From Flavobacteriaceae bacterium CRH (lineage in GTDB: Bacteria; Bacteroidota; Bacteroidia; Flavobacteriales; Flavobacteriaceae): a stretch of DNA of 46,073 nt. A program made the position numbers and the translations under genes. Shown piece after piece: positions 1 to 7,602 of the stretch. The DNA is taken from NCBI GenBank assembly GCA_001507425.1, contig LMAJ01000032.1, positions 1-46,073 of the forward strand. Direction: 5' to 3'. The notes beneath the pieces were generated by a model. It had not been told where the DNA came from. It saw only the letters and a list, made by a program, of their open reading frames with translations, and made no database searches. Each line of letters starts with the position of its first letter. The first letter of the stretch is position 1.

Positions 1-1236
1 TTAAAAACACATTATTTTAATTATAGTTTTATCCCGCTTTTCAATAAAGAAATGAAAATTTATGGCGTCATGAATACAGGTTCGGATGTCACTGAACTGC
101 ATTTGGCTAAACAAAAGACAGAAAACGCTGAAGAGAGACTCAGAATGGCCATTGAATCCTCAGGAATGGGAACTTACGAAATAGATCTTGCTACCAGGGA
201 AATCAAGACCTCCGGAAACTTCAATACTATCTGGTCCATCGACCGGGAAATCCACAATGAAGAGCTCATTGCAAAACTCCACCCCGAGGATCAGCTTGTG
301 CGCGAAAAAGCACATCAGCAGGCACAGAGCACTGGGAAAATGTGCTATGAAGCCCGAATCGTAAATGATGATAATTCTATTAAATGGGTTAAAATTAACG
401 GTAAAATCATCAAGGATCAGAACAATACTCCAACCAATATTATTGGAATTGTCCAGAACATCGATGAGCAGAAACAATTTCAGGATGAATTAAAAAAACA
501 GGTGGATCAAAGTACACAGGAACTGCGAAGATCCACTGATGATCTTATGCATTTCGCCAATATCGTGAGCCATGACCTGAAAGAACCTGTTCGAAAAATC
601 AAAATCTTTAATGACCTTTTACGAAATGAATCCCAGGATAACTGTACTGAAAATTCAAAAAAATACCTCAATAAGATAGATCAGTCCGCACAGAGAATGC
701 AGACCATTATAGAGGGAATCCTGGCCTATTCCACGATGGATAAAAAAATACAGCCCATTGAAAAGATCAATCTCAATGAAGTAATAGAAAGTATAAAAAC
801 AGATCTCGAACTTATCATTAAGGAGAAAAATGCTATACTGATTACAAGCGAGCTTCCCCATATACAGGGAGCCCCCATTCTGATCCAGCAACTTTTTTAC
901 AATCTGATCCACAATGCCTTGAAATTTTCAAAAGCAGATCAGCCGCCACGAGTAATTATATCACATGTCCTAGCCAATAGCGAAGGTACCGATATGGTTG
1001 AAATTACAATTAAAGACAATGGCATTGGACTTGATGCTGCTGATGCCGAGAGGATTTTTGCTGCCTTTGAAAGGCTGCATTCCAAAGATCAGTACGAAGG
1101 AAACGGACTTGGTCTGGCGCTTTGCAGAAAAATAGCCCAAAGACATAAAGGGACCATCAGCGCCGGCGGAGAAAAAGATAACGGGGCCGTATTTATTATC
1201 TCTTTGCCCCTGATACAATCTGAAACATCAATTTAA
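1..1236 (+). CDS. PAS-domain sensor histidine kinase (5' end outside window)
   Basis: The reading frame is open from base 1, so the gene is cut by the window edge. The first 17 visible codons align with residues 92 onward of the paralogue at 17766, so roughly 91 codons are missing. In order it has the end of a first PAS/PAC domain, a second PAS domain (about visible residues 45-150), a short coiled linker (QELRRS), a HisKA dimerisation helix with the phospho-acceptor His in VSHDLKEP (codon at 571-573), and an HATPase_c domain with N box (NLIHNALKFS), G1 box (DNGIGL) and G2 box (GNGLGLALC). No membrane segment is visible in this part, which suggests a soluble sensor, although the N-terminus is unseen. 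It autophosphorylates from ATP and would pass phosphate to a response regulator. None is encoded next to it, so the partner and signal are unknown. Confidence 0.93.
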   Translation, partial: LKTHYFNYSFIPLFNKEMKIYGVMNTGSDVTELHLAKQKTENAEERLRMAIESSGMGTYEIDLATREIKTSGNFNTIWSIDREIHNEELIAKLHPEDQLVREKAHQQAQSTGKMCYEARIVNDDNSIKWVKINGKIIKDQNNTPTNIIGIVQNIDEQKQFQDELKKQVDQSTQELRRSTDDLMHFANIVSHDLKEPVRKIKIFNDLLRNESQDNCTENSKKYLNKIDQSAQRMQTIIEGILAYSTMDKKIQPIEKINLNEVIESIKTDLELIIKEKNAILITSELPHIQGAPILIQQLFYNLIHNALKFSKADQPPRVIISHVLANSEGTDMVEITIKDNGIGLDAADAERIFAAFERLHSKDQYEGNGLGLALCRKIAQRHKGTISAGGEKDNGAVFIISLPLIQSETSI

Positions 1237-1351
1237 ATCTCTTGAGCTAAAAAAAACTTACTGGATTTCAATTAGATGGGCCATAGCTGTTGCATACTGT
1301 AACTTTGTAATGAGCCTTTAAAAAAACAAAACAGGGAAATGAAAAAGAAAT

Positions 1352-1504
1352 TTACTGCCGATTTTTTTGGATCAAATACAGCAAAAGTTCTTCTTCAAGT
1401 TCTATGTCCAAATTTTCAAGTTGTCGCACAATACAAAAAGTTGGTCCTGTTTTTACTATTTTTATCCAAATTGATTTTATTACTGCAGTAAATTCCTTCA
1501 ACAC
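1352..1504 (-). CDS. possible 50-residue small protein or gene remnant
   Basis: Minus-strand frame of 50 codons opening with GTG and ending TAA. The C-terminal half is strongly acidic and leucine-rich (RQLENLDIELEEELLLYLIQ) and looks protein-like, probably helical. There is no ATG and no recognisable ribosome-binding site, so it may be the tail of a lost gene rather than a live one. I do not recognise the family. It lies in the 490-base gap between the kinase and the HAD gene, which otherwise shows nothing I can name. Confidence 0.2.
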   Translation of the reverse strand: MLKEFTAVIKSIWIKIVKTGPTFCIVRQLENLDIELEEELLLYLIQKNRQ

Positions 1505-1728
1505 CTCGATAATTTAAAGTAAACCTAAGCTTAAAATATACTGCCTGCAGAATAATATACCTTGGATAGCAATGACCTTTGGCATTCATTTTTCGATGGG
1601 TTTAAAATTATAAAGATAAACTTATTCCCAAATTCGACAGAACCGCCAACTCTTACTGTATTGAAAAAATGACTAAATTTGAAAAAAGAAAATTCTTGGA
1701 AACTAAAGTTATACAAAGAGCTAAAAAA

Positions 1729-2412
1729 ATGGGCGATAATTCTAATTCTATACAGAAGGCTGTTATTTTTGATATGGATGGAGTACTTATTGACTCTGAG
1801 CATTTGTGGCAAAAGGCTGAATTTGAAATCTTCTCTTCCCTTGGTGTTACCGTTACAGACGATCTGGCAGCTATTACAAAAGCAATGACTACTAAAGAAG
1901 TTACTGAATTCTGGAAAAGCAGATTTTCATGGGAAGATATCAGCCCTCAGCAGGTTGAAGAATTGGTTATTTCACGCGTTATTGAACTCATTAAAAATGA
2001 AAATTGCGAAATAAAAGGGATCAAGAATTTCATTAAAAAAATCAAGGACCAGGGATATAAAATAGGACTGGCTACGAATTCACCGTACAAAATTATTCCT
2101 TTTGTCCTGGAAAAGCTAAAATTGACAGCGTACTTTGATGCCATTTCTTCTTCTGATTTCGAAACAAGCGGGAAACCCCATCCATGGGTATATTTAACTA
2201 CGTGTGCAAAACTTGGTGTAAATCCAATTCACTGCGTTGCTGTTGAAGACTCGTATTCAGGAATGCTCGCCGCTAAAAGGGCCGGGATGAGAATAGTGGC
2301 ATTTACAAATGGAAATGATGATACGGACCTGAGAATTGCACAATTTGTTATCCAAAATTTTGAACAAGTGGACTCGGCAACAATTAGCAGCTGGTATTCT
2401 TCATTGTCGTAA
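1729..2412 (+). CDS. HAD-superfamily sugar-phosphate phosphatase (HxpB/YniC-like)
   Basis: Subfamily IA HAD hydrolase that removes phosphate from small phosphorylated metabolites in the cytoplasm. All four motifs are visible: motif I FDMDGVLIDS with nucleophile Asp15 and acid/base Asp17 (numbered from the start chosen here), motif II LATNSP, motif III Lys in SGKPHP, and motif IV VEDSYSG. The helical cap lies between motifs I and II. The length (227 residues) and the sequence pattern, including the KPHPWVYL and CVAVEDSYSG segments, resemble Escherichia coli hexitol phosphatase B (2-deoxyglucose-6-phosphatase). The exact substrate cannot be read from sequence. An in-frame ATG 60 bases upstream would add 20 residues; the later ATG is preferred because homologues start about 10-15 residues before motif I. 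It stands alone between unrelated genes. Confidence 0.88.
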   Translation: MGDNSNSIQKAVIFDMDGVLIDSEHLWQKAEFEIFSSLGVTVTDDLAAITKAMTTKEVTEFWKSRFSWEDISPQQVEELVISRVIELIKNENCEIKGIKNFIKKIKDQGYKIGLATNSPYKIIPFVLEKLKLTAYFDAISSSDFETSGKPHPWVYLTTCAKLGVNPIHCVAVEDSYSGMLAAKRAGMRIVAFTNGNDDTDLRIAQFVIQNFEQVDSATISSWYSSLS

Positions 2413-2619
2413 ATAGCAATTGCATTTTTTAATTGTCCATTGACTTTAAACTGCAAATGCAGAAGAAACCAAAGAAATCATACTGCGAATTGAAATCCGT
2501 CACTATTGCGCTAATAAAATGTATTGTAAATATGCCGCCTATTCTACGCAGTTATTTGATAAACTCCTCTGCTGCTAAATTTTATGCATTTGAATTCCTT
2601 ACTTTTAATTGCACGGGCT

Positions 2620-2979
2620 TTACTTCCCTGTTATCACTTTTCTGTGCTTCTCCCCCCATTGATCCAATTCGCATATTACATTTTTTAAAGTCATACAGTA
2701 CTCCGTCGCTTCATAAATAATAGTGACCGGAGTAGTTGGAAAAACTTGACGCTTTATAAAATTATTTAATTCCAAGTGCTTTAGTTCATTCGCTAATACC
2801 TTAGGTGATATAGGAACCTCGTTTTGTATTTCAGAAAAACGCTTTGCGGATTGAGAAATACACTGGATGAGTGGCAGTTTCCATTTTCCGTTCAAAACAA
2901 ACATAGCGTCAATCACATTTCTGATTGATTGGGCACATTCTGCCTGGTTCTTTACTACTTTTTCTTCTTTTGTTTTCAT
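2620..2979 (-). CDS. HxlR-family transcriptional regulator
   Basis: Winged-helix DNA-binding protein of 119 residues, a normal length for HxlR. Family landmarks are an N-terminal Cys (QAECAQSIRNVID), the helix GKWKLPLIQCI, the RFSEIQNEVPISPKVLANELKHLE recognition region (shown here only as its position, about residues 47-71) and a C-terminal dimerisation helix (NVICELDQWGEKH). HxlR proteins often respond to electrophiles or oxidants through the N-terminal Cys. It is transcribed divergently from the SnoaL-like gene at 3106, with a 32-bp near-palindrome in the shared 126-bp promoter region, which suggests that it controls both itself and that gene. Confidence 0.9.
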   Translation of the reverse strand: MKTKEEKVVKNQAECAQSIRNVIDAMFVLNGKWKLPLIQCISQSAKRFSEIQNEVPISPKVLANELKHLELNNFIKRQVFPTTPVTIIYEATEYCMTLKNVICELDQWGEKHRKVITGK

Positions 2980-2997
2980 GCCCGAAAGGTAATAAAC

Positions 2998-3029
2998 TTT
3001 CCTAAAAGGAAGCGCTTTCCTTTAGGAAA
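2998..3029. promoter_or_regulatory. near-palindromic operator for the HxlR regulator
   Basis: Two mirrored half-sites, TTTCCTAAAAGGAA and TTTCCTTTAGGAAA, separated by GCGC, form a 32-bp near-palindrome in the divergent promoter region. Each half is itself an inverted repeat of TTTCCT/AGGAAA. The position between two divergent starts and the internal symmetry fit a binding site for a dimer or a pair of dimers of the adjacent regulator. Binding by this protein is inferred. Confidence 0.6.
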
Positions 3030-3057
3030 CCACAATTAAATCGTAAGCCCGATACCC

Positions 3058-3065
3058 TAACTTTG
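3058..3065 (+). promoter_or_regulatory. -7 promoter element of the SnoaL-like gene
   Basis: TAACTTTG matches the Bacteroidota sigma-A -7 consensus TAnnTTTG, 40 bases before the ATG at 3106 and 28 bases after the palindrome. A clear -33 TTTG is not present, in keeping with a regulator-dependent promoter. Confidence 0.5.
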
Positions 3066-3105
3066 CCACCTGAAATAAGATTATTAAAATAAATATCACT
3101 TCAAA

Positions 3106-3477
3106 ATGAAAGAAACAATTTTAACTACAAAAGAAGTTGCCGCTAGATTTATAGAACTAGTTCGTCAAGATAAATTTTATGAAACACAAACACAATTATA
3201 TGCCGATAACTGTGTCAGTGTTGAAGCGAATGATTTCCTGTTGCCAAAAACTGTAGAAGGACTGCCGCAAATTTTGAAAAAATCAGAATTATTTGAATCT
3301 TTAGTTGAGCAGGTTCATGGTCGTGTTATTTCAGACCCTTTAATTGCAGGGGATCACTTTACGGTTTCCTGGTCAGCTGATATGACATTTAAGGGAAGAG
3401 ACAGATTCACAATGGATGAAATCTGTGTATATAAAGTACAAGAAGGCAAAATAGTTTTTGAACAATTTTTTTATTAA
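3106..3477 (+). CDS. SnoaL-like / NTF2-fold protein
   Basis: Cytoplasmic protein of 123 residues with the pattern of the SnoaL-like NTF2 fold: an N-terminal helix (VAARFIELVRQDKFYE), a YADNCVSVEA strand region, and a C-terminal sheet (FTVSWSADMTFKGR, EICVYKVQEGKIVFEQFFY). Many such proteins are small isomerases, hydrolases or ligand binders, and no catalytic residue set is clear here. Divergent pairing with an HxlR regulator across a palindrome suggests induction under the same stress or ligand that the regulator senses. The ATG follows a TAnnTTTG promoter element. Confidence 0.8.
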   Translation: MKETILTTKEVAARFIELVRQDKFYETQTQLYADNCVSVEANDFLLPKTVEGLPQILKKSELFESLVEQVHGRVISDPLIAGDHFTVSWSADMTFKGRDRFTMDEICVYKVQEGKIVFEQFFY

Positions 3478-3649
3478 ACATTGTTCTCTGTATTTTGAAA
3501 TAACAGATTAATTAGTATGATTAAACTATTTAAGATTTTACCTTAACAAGACATACAAATAACCTTGTAAATAATTTTAAAATCCATCTTATAATTTAAA
3601 TAGAAAATTACTGATTTCTAATCTTGCAAAAAAGGTAACAGCCACTTTT

Positions 3650-3686
3650 CGGGACAAATGATAAAATCATTTGTCCCGTTTTTTTT
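3650..3686 (+). terminator. rho-independent terminator
   Basis: A perfect 12-bp stem (CGGGACAAATGA / TCATTTGTCCCG) with a 5-base loop is followed by eight T. It lies 172 bases after the SnoaL-like stop codon. Nothing recognisable is coded between. Confidence 0.85.
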
Positions 3687-3922
3687 ATTTGCAATCACCA
3701 GTTGCTTATTTATACCGTAGATCGATTTCTTTATTCATCTTAGCGGTTTGCATTTATTTGATTAGCCTTCTACAGAATCAATGGACAAAAGTTACCACAT
3801 CCTTTTCACACTAATTATAATCAACGTACTGTTTTGATATATTTATAGATAATCTAAAAGTACTGCCGGTACCCTTTGCAATAGTGCTGATTACCACAAT
3901 TATTATCAAACCCATCTGTTTT

Positions 3923-4288
3923 ATGAAATCAATTCTCAGAAAACCTTTTTTGCTTTTCCCTTAGAAGACAATTAAAGAAAATGCAGTATCCGATTCTGCT
4001 TGTTTGCTCCTTTAGTGAAGCAGAAGCAACGAGTGGCTGAAACAACTGAAAAAAAATCCGGGTGGCAATTCTAACACGCTTTCCCAACGCAGAAATCTTG
4101 ATCTTAAGTTCAAGCAATTCTCCACCACCGATTATGAGTCAGACCTGTATGATTAGTATTCCCAAAGAGTCACTTTCAGTAGCCAGCGACGTACCAAATT
4201 TGCAATGAACCTGCTGGTATTCAAATTCAAAACTACTCCTGAAGATCATTCTTTTTTTACTAATAGATTAAAAATTATTACTAAATAA
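3923..4288 (+). pseudogene. possible remnant of a short exported protein gene
   Basis: The stretch shows coding character but no intact frame. It starts with ATG and a signal-peptide-like segment (MKSILRKPFLLFP), then shifts frame. About 40 codons follow (NEWLKQLKKNPGGNSNTLSQ, then LDLKFKQFSTTDYESDLYD), then a TAG, and the same frame continues for another 43 codons to TAA at 4286. The family is not recognised. It could be a chance open stretch; the bidirectional terminator directly after the last stop is mild support for a former gene. Confidence 0.25.
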
Positions 4289-4320
4289 AAAAACACCACA
4301 TTAACAGATGGTGTTTTTTA
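4287..4320. terminator. bidirectional terminator
   Basis: An 11-12 bp stem (AAAAAACACCA / TGGTGTTTTTT) with A- and T-runs on the two sides can end transcription on either strand. It serves the minus-strand hydrolase that stops at 4353. Confidence 0.75.
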
Positions 4321-4352
4321 TTCGGTAACAAAAGGGGTTACTTAGTAATAAT

Positions 4353-5330
4353 TTAATTCAAAAAATCAATAATTGATTGAGCAGTTTGATCGGGATTTTC
4401 TTCATGGATAAAGTGCCCGGAATTATTTATCACTTTTAATTGCAAATCGTTAATATAGGGTGGAAGCGAATATTTAAACATTTCCACGCCATCAACGCTT
4501 CCAATACCAATGGTCGGTACTGTAATTTTTTCTATAGTTTTCATGTCCAGAATATCCTGAGTAAATGCTTTGTACCATTCATTAGATGATCTAATCGCTT
4601 CTTTATTGTCGTAAGCCTTAGAAAATACTTTTCGGTCAAATGAATTGATTGCTTCCTTGTTAATTAATAACTTATCAAAAATCCAATTTTGCAAGATGTG
4701 GTATCGGCCTTCCAATAGATTTTCCGGAAGTTCATTAACCTGATTAAATGCGATCCACCAAGGATAAATTTTTGCTCCTATCGGTAGCATGGGTAATTTG
4801 TACATATTTTCATCAGGATGCGGTGTATCTAGTAGTATTAATTTATCTGTACTTTCTGGAAAGTTGGCAGCATAGCTAAAAGCTACTGATGCTCCGATAT
4901 CATGGCCTGCTATATTAACTTTTTTATATCCTAGCTGAGTGATTAAAGAAAGTACATCTGTAGCCATGGTTTTCTTGGCATAACCCTCTAATGGTTTCTC
5001 GGAACTGCCCATACCTCGCAAGTCTATTACAATAAGGGAGTATTTTTTTGCCAGAATTGGCATAATTTTTCGATAGCTCCACCATGTTTGTGGCCAACCC
5101 GGAATTAGAACTAATGGTTCTCCCTGCCCTCCTGTGACGTAGTGGATTTTGATTCCATTGGCTAATTGATAATTGTTTTTAAAGCCTGATAATTGCTTTA
5201 CTAAAGCATCGTCATTGTAATCTTTTTCTGTATTCATAACGTTTTTATTTTTAATAATTTGTCCCGTAATATTTTGAGTAATCATTATAAAACAGAATAT
5301 TGCTGTACTATATAAAATATTATTTTTCAT
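4353..5330 (-). CDS. exported alpha/beta hydrolase, epoxide-hydrolase-like
   Basis: 325-residue alpha/beta-hydrolase with an N-terminal hydrophobic signal segment (ILYSTAIFCFIMI), so it is probably periplasmic. The nucleophile elbow AGHDIGAS places Asp at residue 144, as in epoxide hydrolases and haloalkane dehalogenases. An HGxP-like oxyanion loop (LIPGWPQTWW) precedes it, and the catalytic His is in NNSGHFIHEENP (His306). Asp rather than Ser as nucleophile argues against an esterase; the substrate is not readable. The ATG at 5330 overlaps the TGA of the upstream TetR gene as ATGA. This supports that start over a longer one inside the TetR gene and implies translational coupling. The regulator probably senses the substrate or a related compound. 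Confidence 0.85.
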   Translation of the reverse strand: MKNNILYSTAIFCFIMITQNITGQIIKNKNVMNTEKDYNDDALVKQLSGFKNNYQLANGIKIHYVTGGQGEPLVLIPGWPQTWWSYRKIMPILAKKYSLIVIDLRGMGSSEKPLEGYAKKTMATDVLSLITQLGYKKVNIAGHDIGASVAFSYAANFPESTDKLILLDTPHPDENMYKLPMLPIGAKIYPWWIAFNQVNELPENLLEGRYHILQNWIFDKLLINKEAINSFDRKVFSKAYDNKEAIRSSNEWYKAFTQDILDMKTIEKITVPTIGIGSVDGVEMFKYSLPPYINDLQLKVINNSGHFIHEENPDQTAQSIIDFLN

Positions 5331-5893
5331 GAGTTCTTTTTTGTTAAACCAATACTTCCCTGAAAAGAAATCCAAGCAAATTTTTTGATATCGTTAGATG
5401 CTACATCTCCTGATTCTAAAGCATTAACGGCTATGTCAATTATTCCTCCAAATAAATTATAAATCCACGGTATAGTAAGTTCTTTATTAATTAAGCTGGA
5501 AGATTGCATTTCTTCTACCAGTTTATACCAACGCCATTTTACATTGTCATATTCCTGCTCAATATTATTTTGTATTTCGCCGTAATTGCTTCGCATGTAT
5601 ATCTTTTTTAGGAATGAGTATTGACTGCCAACTTCGATTGCTGCATACAGCATATTTTCAAGTTTAATTATCGGCTCTTCACTACTGTTATACGATCCAG
5701 TCATAGCGGTATTACATATTGTTAGCATCTCCTTTTTGCAATTTTCTATTAGGTCATTTCTGTCGTTAAAATAACGATGAATTGTTCGTCTGGTAACTCC
5801 GGCATGAGCTGCTATTTGCTCTACTGTAGCCCATTCATCCTTATTTAAAATGTGAATGGCACTGTTTATAATTTTTTTTCTACTTGTTTTCAT
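5327..5893 (-). CDS. TetR/AcrR-family regulator
   Basis: 188-residue repressor. Its N-terminal helix-turn-helix is visible (SAIHILNKDEWATVEQIAAH then GVTRRTIHRYFNDRNDLI), followed by a diverse ligand-binding helical domain. The ATG at 5893 is chosen because the HTH normally starts within about 5-10 residues of the N-terminus; an upstream in-frame start would add six residues and run into the inverted repeat. It is the first gene of a two-gene operon with the hydrolase at 4353 (4-base overlap), and an inverted repeat touches its start codon, so it probably represses its own operon. Confidence 0.88.
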   Translation of the reverse strand: MKTSRKKIINSAIHILNKDEWATVEQIAAHAGVTRRTIHRYFNDRNDLIENCKKEMLTICNTAMTGSYNSSEEPIIKLENMLYAAIEVGSQYSFLKKIYMRSNYGEIQNNIEQEYDNVKWRWYKLVEEMQSSSLINKELTIPWIYNLFGGIIDIAVNALESGDVASNDIKKFAWISFQGSIGLTKKNS

Positions 5894-5910
5894 GTCGCAA
5901 ATACACGACA
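5893..5910. promoter_or_regulatory. candidate TetR operator
   Basis: Inverted repeat TGTCG-N8-CGACA that abuts the regulator's start codon. Its size and position suit TetR-dimer autorepression by blocking transcription. Five-base arms are short, so this is a suggestion. Confidence 0.4.
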
Positions 5911-6392
5911 AATGTCTCTATGTTGAGTCATTTTTTAAAAAAAATAATTTTATAAATAAGTAGTCTGATCTTACAACTACATACTTTTATTGTTTTTAGC
6001 TATTGCTTCATGGTTTGTTCCTTAATTTTTTGCCAAATTGCTACCAAAAACAATTTGTAAATTGTTAATAATTCTGAATTGTTGATCTGATTACAATTTC
6101 CTTGATATCAGCCTCTGCCGACTGTTCAATATCAAAAATAAATGCCATTGCCACTGATGAAGCGGGAATAACTAATTATAAACCACGCTAACAGAACCAG
6201 CACTTTCCTGATGATTTGTACTAAACTAACATCTGAATCTATTGCGCCAGGTTCAATACTTGTTTTACTATATTATATCCTACTTTATGTCTTAACCCGA
6301 CAATTATTGCTCTAACAGCATATTAGGTTCCTCTGTAAACTAGGTTAGAAAATTTATTTCTGGCCCCAAAGAACAATATTCAAACTTTTTAA
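5911..6392. other. intergenic region without a recognisable gene
   Basis: AT-rich spacer between the TetR operon and the aminopeptidase. On the minus strand, about 6066-6172, a 35-codon frame ending in TAA has protein-like sequence (AFIFDIEQSAEADIKEIVIR). It lacks a start and may be the tail of a lost gene. Nothing else is recognised. Confidence 0.4.
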
Positions 6393-6400
6393 TACTTTTG
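6393..6400 (+). promoter_or_regulatory. -7 promoter element of map
   Basis: TACTTTTG, an exact TAnnTTTG match, lies 61 bases before the aminopeptidase ATG. No good -33 element is seen. Confidence 0.45.
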
Positions 6401-6461
6401 CCTCATAATTTTTTTTAAAACTAAATACAGCACAAAATAATTGATTGCTTAAAATAAAATT

Positions 6462-7226
6462 ATGTCAATAAAACAAGAATCAGAATTACTGGGGATGCAG
6501 AAGGCTAGCGAAGCTGTTGCTTACACTTTGAAAGAAATGAGAAACTTCGCAAAACCAGGTATCTCTACAAAAGAATTAGATGAATACGGAGGAAAAATCC
6601 TGAACGATATGGGTGCAAAATCAGCGCCATACCTGACTTATGGATTTCCGGGATGGACCTGTATTAGTGTAAATAACGAATTTTGTCACGGAATCCCATC
6701 CGAAAAAAAAATACTCAGTGAAGGTGATTTAATAAATGTTGATGTATCGGCTGAATTAAATGGGTTCTGGTCAGATAACGGAGGATCATTTGTAATCGGA
6801 GAAGATGTAAATCAGCACGAACAATTGATTGAAGCTTCAAAAGAAATTTTACATAGGGCAATTTTCAACATAAAAGGAGGAGTTCGCATTTCTGATATTG
6901 GTTTTTTAATGGAGACAGAGGCAAAAAAAAGAGGGTATAAGGTCATCAAAAATCTGACCGGTCACGGAATTGGAAGAAGCCTTCATGAAGAACCACATGA
7001 AATTGCCAATTATAGAGACCGATTTAATTTGACCAGGTTTAAAAAGAATTCTGTAGTTGCGATTGAGACTTTTATTTCGACTACTTCTACCATTGCTGAA
7101 ACTTTACAGGATGGATGGACAATGGTTGGAAATAAAGGTGGCTTTATGGCACAACACGAACATACTATTGTGGTAACCGAAGGAAGACCTATAATATTGA
7201 CTGAAATGAATGGAATATGGAATTAA
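6462..7226 (+). CDS. map: type I methionine aminopeptidase
   Basis: Removes N-terminal methionine from nascent proteins in the cytoplasm; a pita-bread-fold metalloenzyme. All five metal ligands are seen: Asp94 (INVDVSAE), Asp105 (GFWSDNGG), His168 (LTGHGIGR), Glu202 (AIETFI) and Glu233 (QHEHTIVV), plus substrate-binding His76 (NEFCHGIP) and His175. The length of 254 residues fits the bacterial type I enzyme without an N-terminal extension. It stands alone, away from the ribosomal-protein operon where the housekeeping map usually lies, and its metal-site context (SDNG in place of the usual GDT) differs from the housekeeping sequence. It may therefore be a second, accessory copy, although the rest of the genome is not visible. 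Confidence 0.9.
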   Translation: MSIKQESELLGMQKASEAVAYTLKEMRNFAKPGISTKELDEYGGKILNDMGAKSAPYLTYGFPGWTCISVNNEFCHGIPSEKKILSEGDLINVDVSAELNGFWSDNGGSFVIGEDVNQHEQLIEASKEILHRAIFNIKGGVRISDIGFLMETEAKKRGYKVIKNLTGHGIGRSLHEEPHEIANYRDRFNLTRFKKNSVVAIETFISTTSTIAETLQDGWTMVGNKGGFMAQHEHTIVVTEGRPIILTEMNGIWN

Positions 7227-7280
7227 ATAGCAGAAGCAAATCATCCGTAAATTTCCTACTATAAAAAATTTACAATGTCA

Positions 7281-7314
7281 AAAATGCTAAACTATCTGGT
7301 TTAGCATTTTTTTT
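7281..7314 (+). terminator. rho-independent terminator of map
   Basis: A perfect 12-bp stem (AAAATGCTAAAC / GTTTAGCATTTT) with a 6-base loop and a T-run, 55 bases after the stop codon. Confidence 0.9.
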
Positions 7315-7525
7315 ATGCATCAAATTCTAAGACCTAACACAAAAATAACTTTAATCTATTTGCTACTATTTTTACTTTAATTTTAAATTCTTTAATAATT
7401 ATTTAATTCACAGCCAAGTGTCTCCTTTCTTGTTATAAAAAATTTAAATCTATTCAAGGATTTCTAGTTTAAAGTTAAAGCTGTAAATTGTAAATTAATA
7501 CATAAAAATCACTTATTAAAGTTTC

Positions 7526-7545
7526 ATGGCAAAATCGTGGCGCAC
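7526..7545 (+). repeat. interspersed GTGGC element, copy 1 (core only)
   Basis: ATGGCAAAATCGTGGC followed by GCAC is the core of the repeat family seen complete at 14469 and 28998. The inverted arms are missing. The tail expected 50 bases on is absent, but a tail sequence occurs at 8806, beyond the hydrolase gene. The rest of the 376-base gap between the map stop and the hydrolase stop is AT-rich and holds nothing I can name apart from the map terminator. Confidence 0.6.
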
Positions 7546-7602
7546 AGATTTTAGTCTATTTTTTTATGTTAAACTTACATATCTTATAAGATCACCAAGT
7601 CT

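Noticed and set aside
160..477. Minus-strand frame of 105 codons inside the first kinase gene
   Set aside because: It is opposite a well-supported kinase domain and has no family features; antisense frame only.
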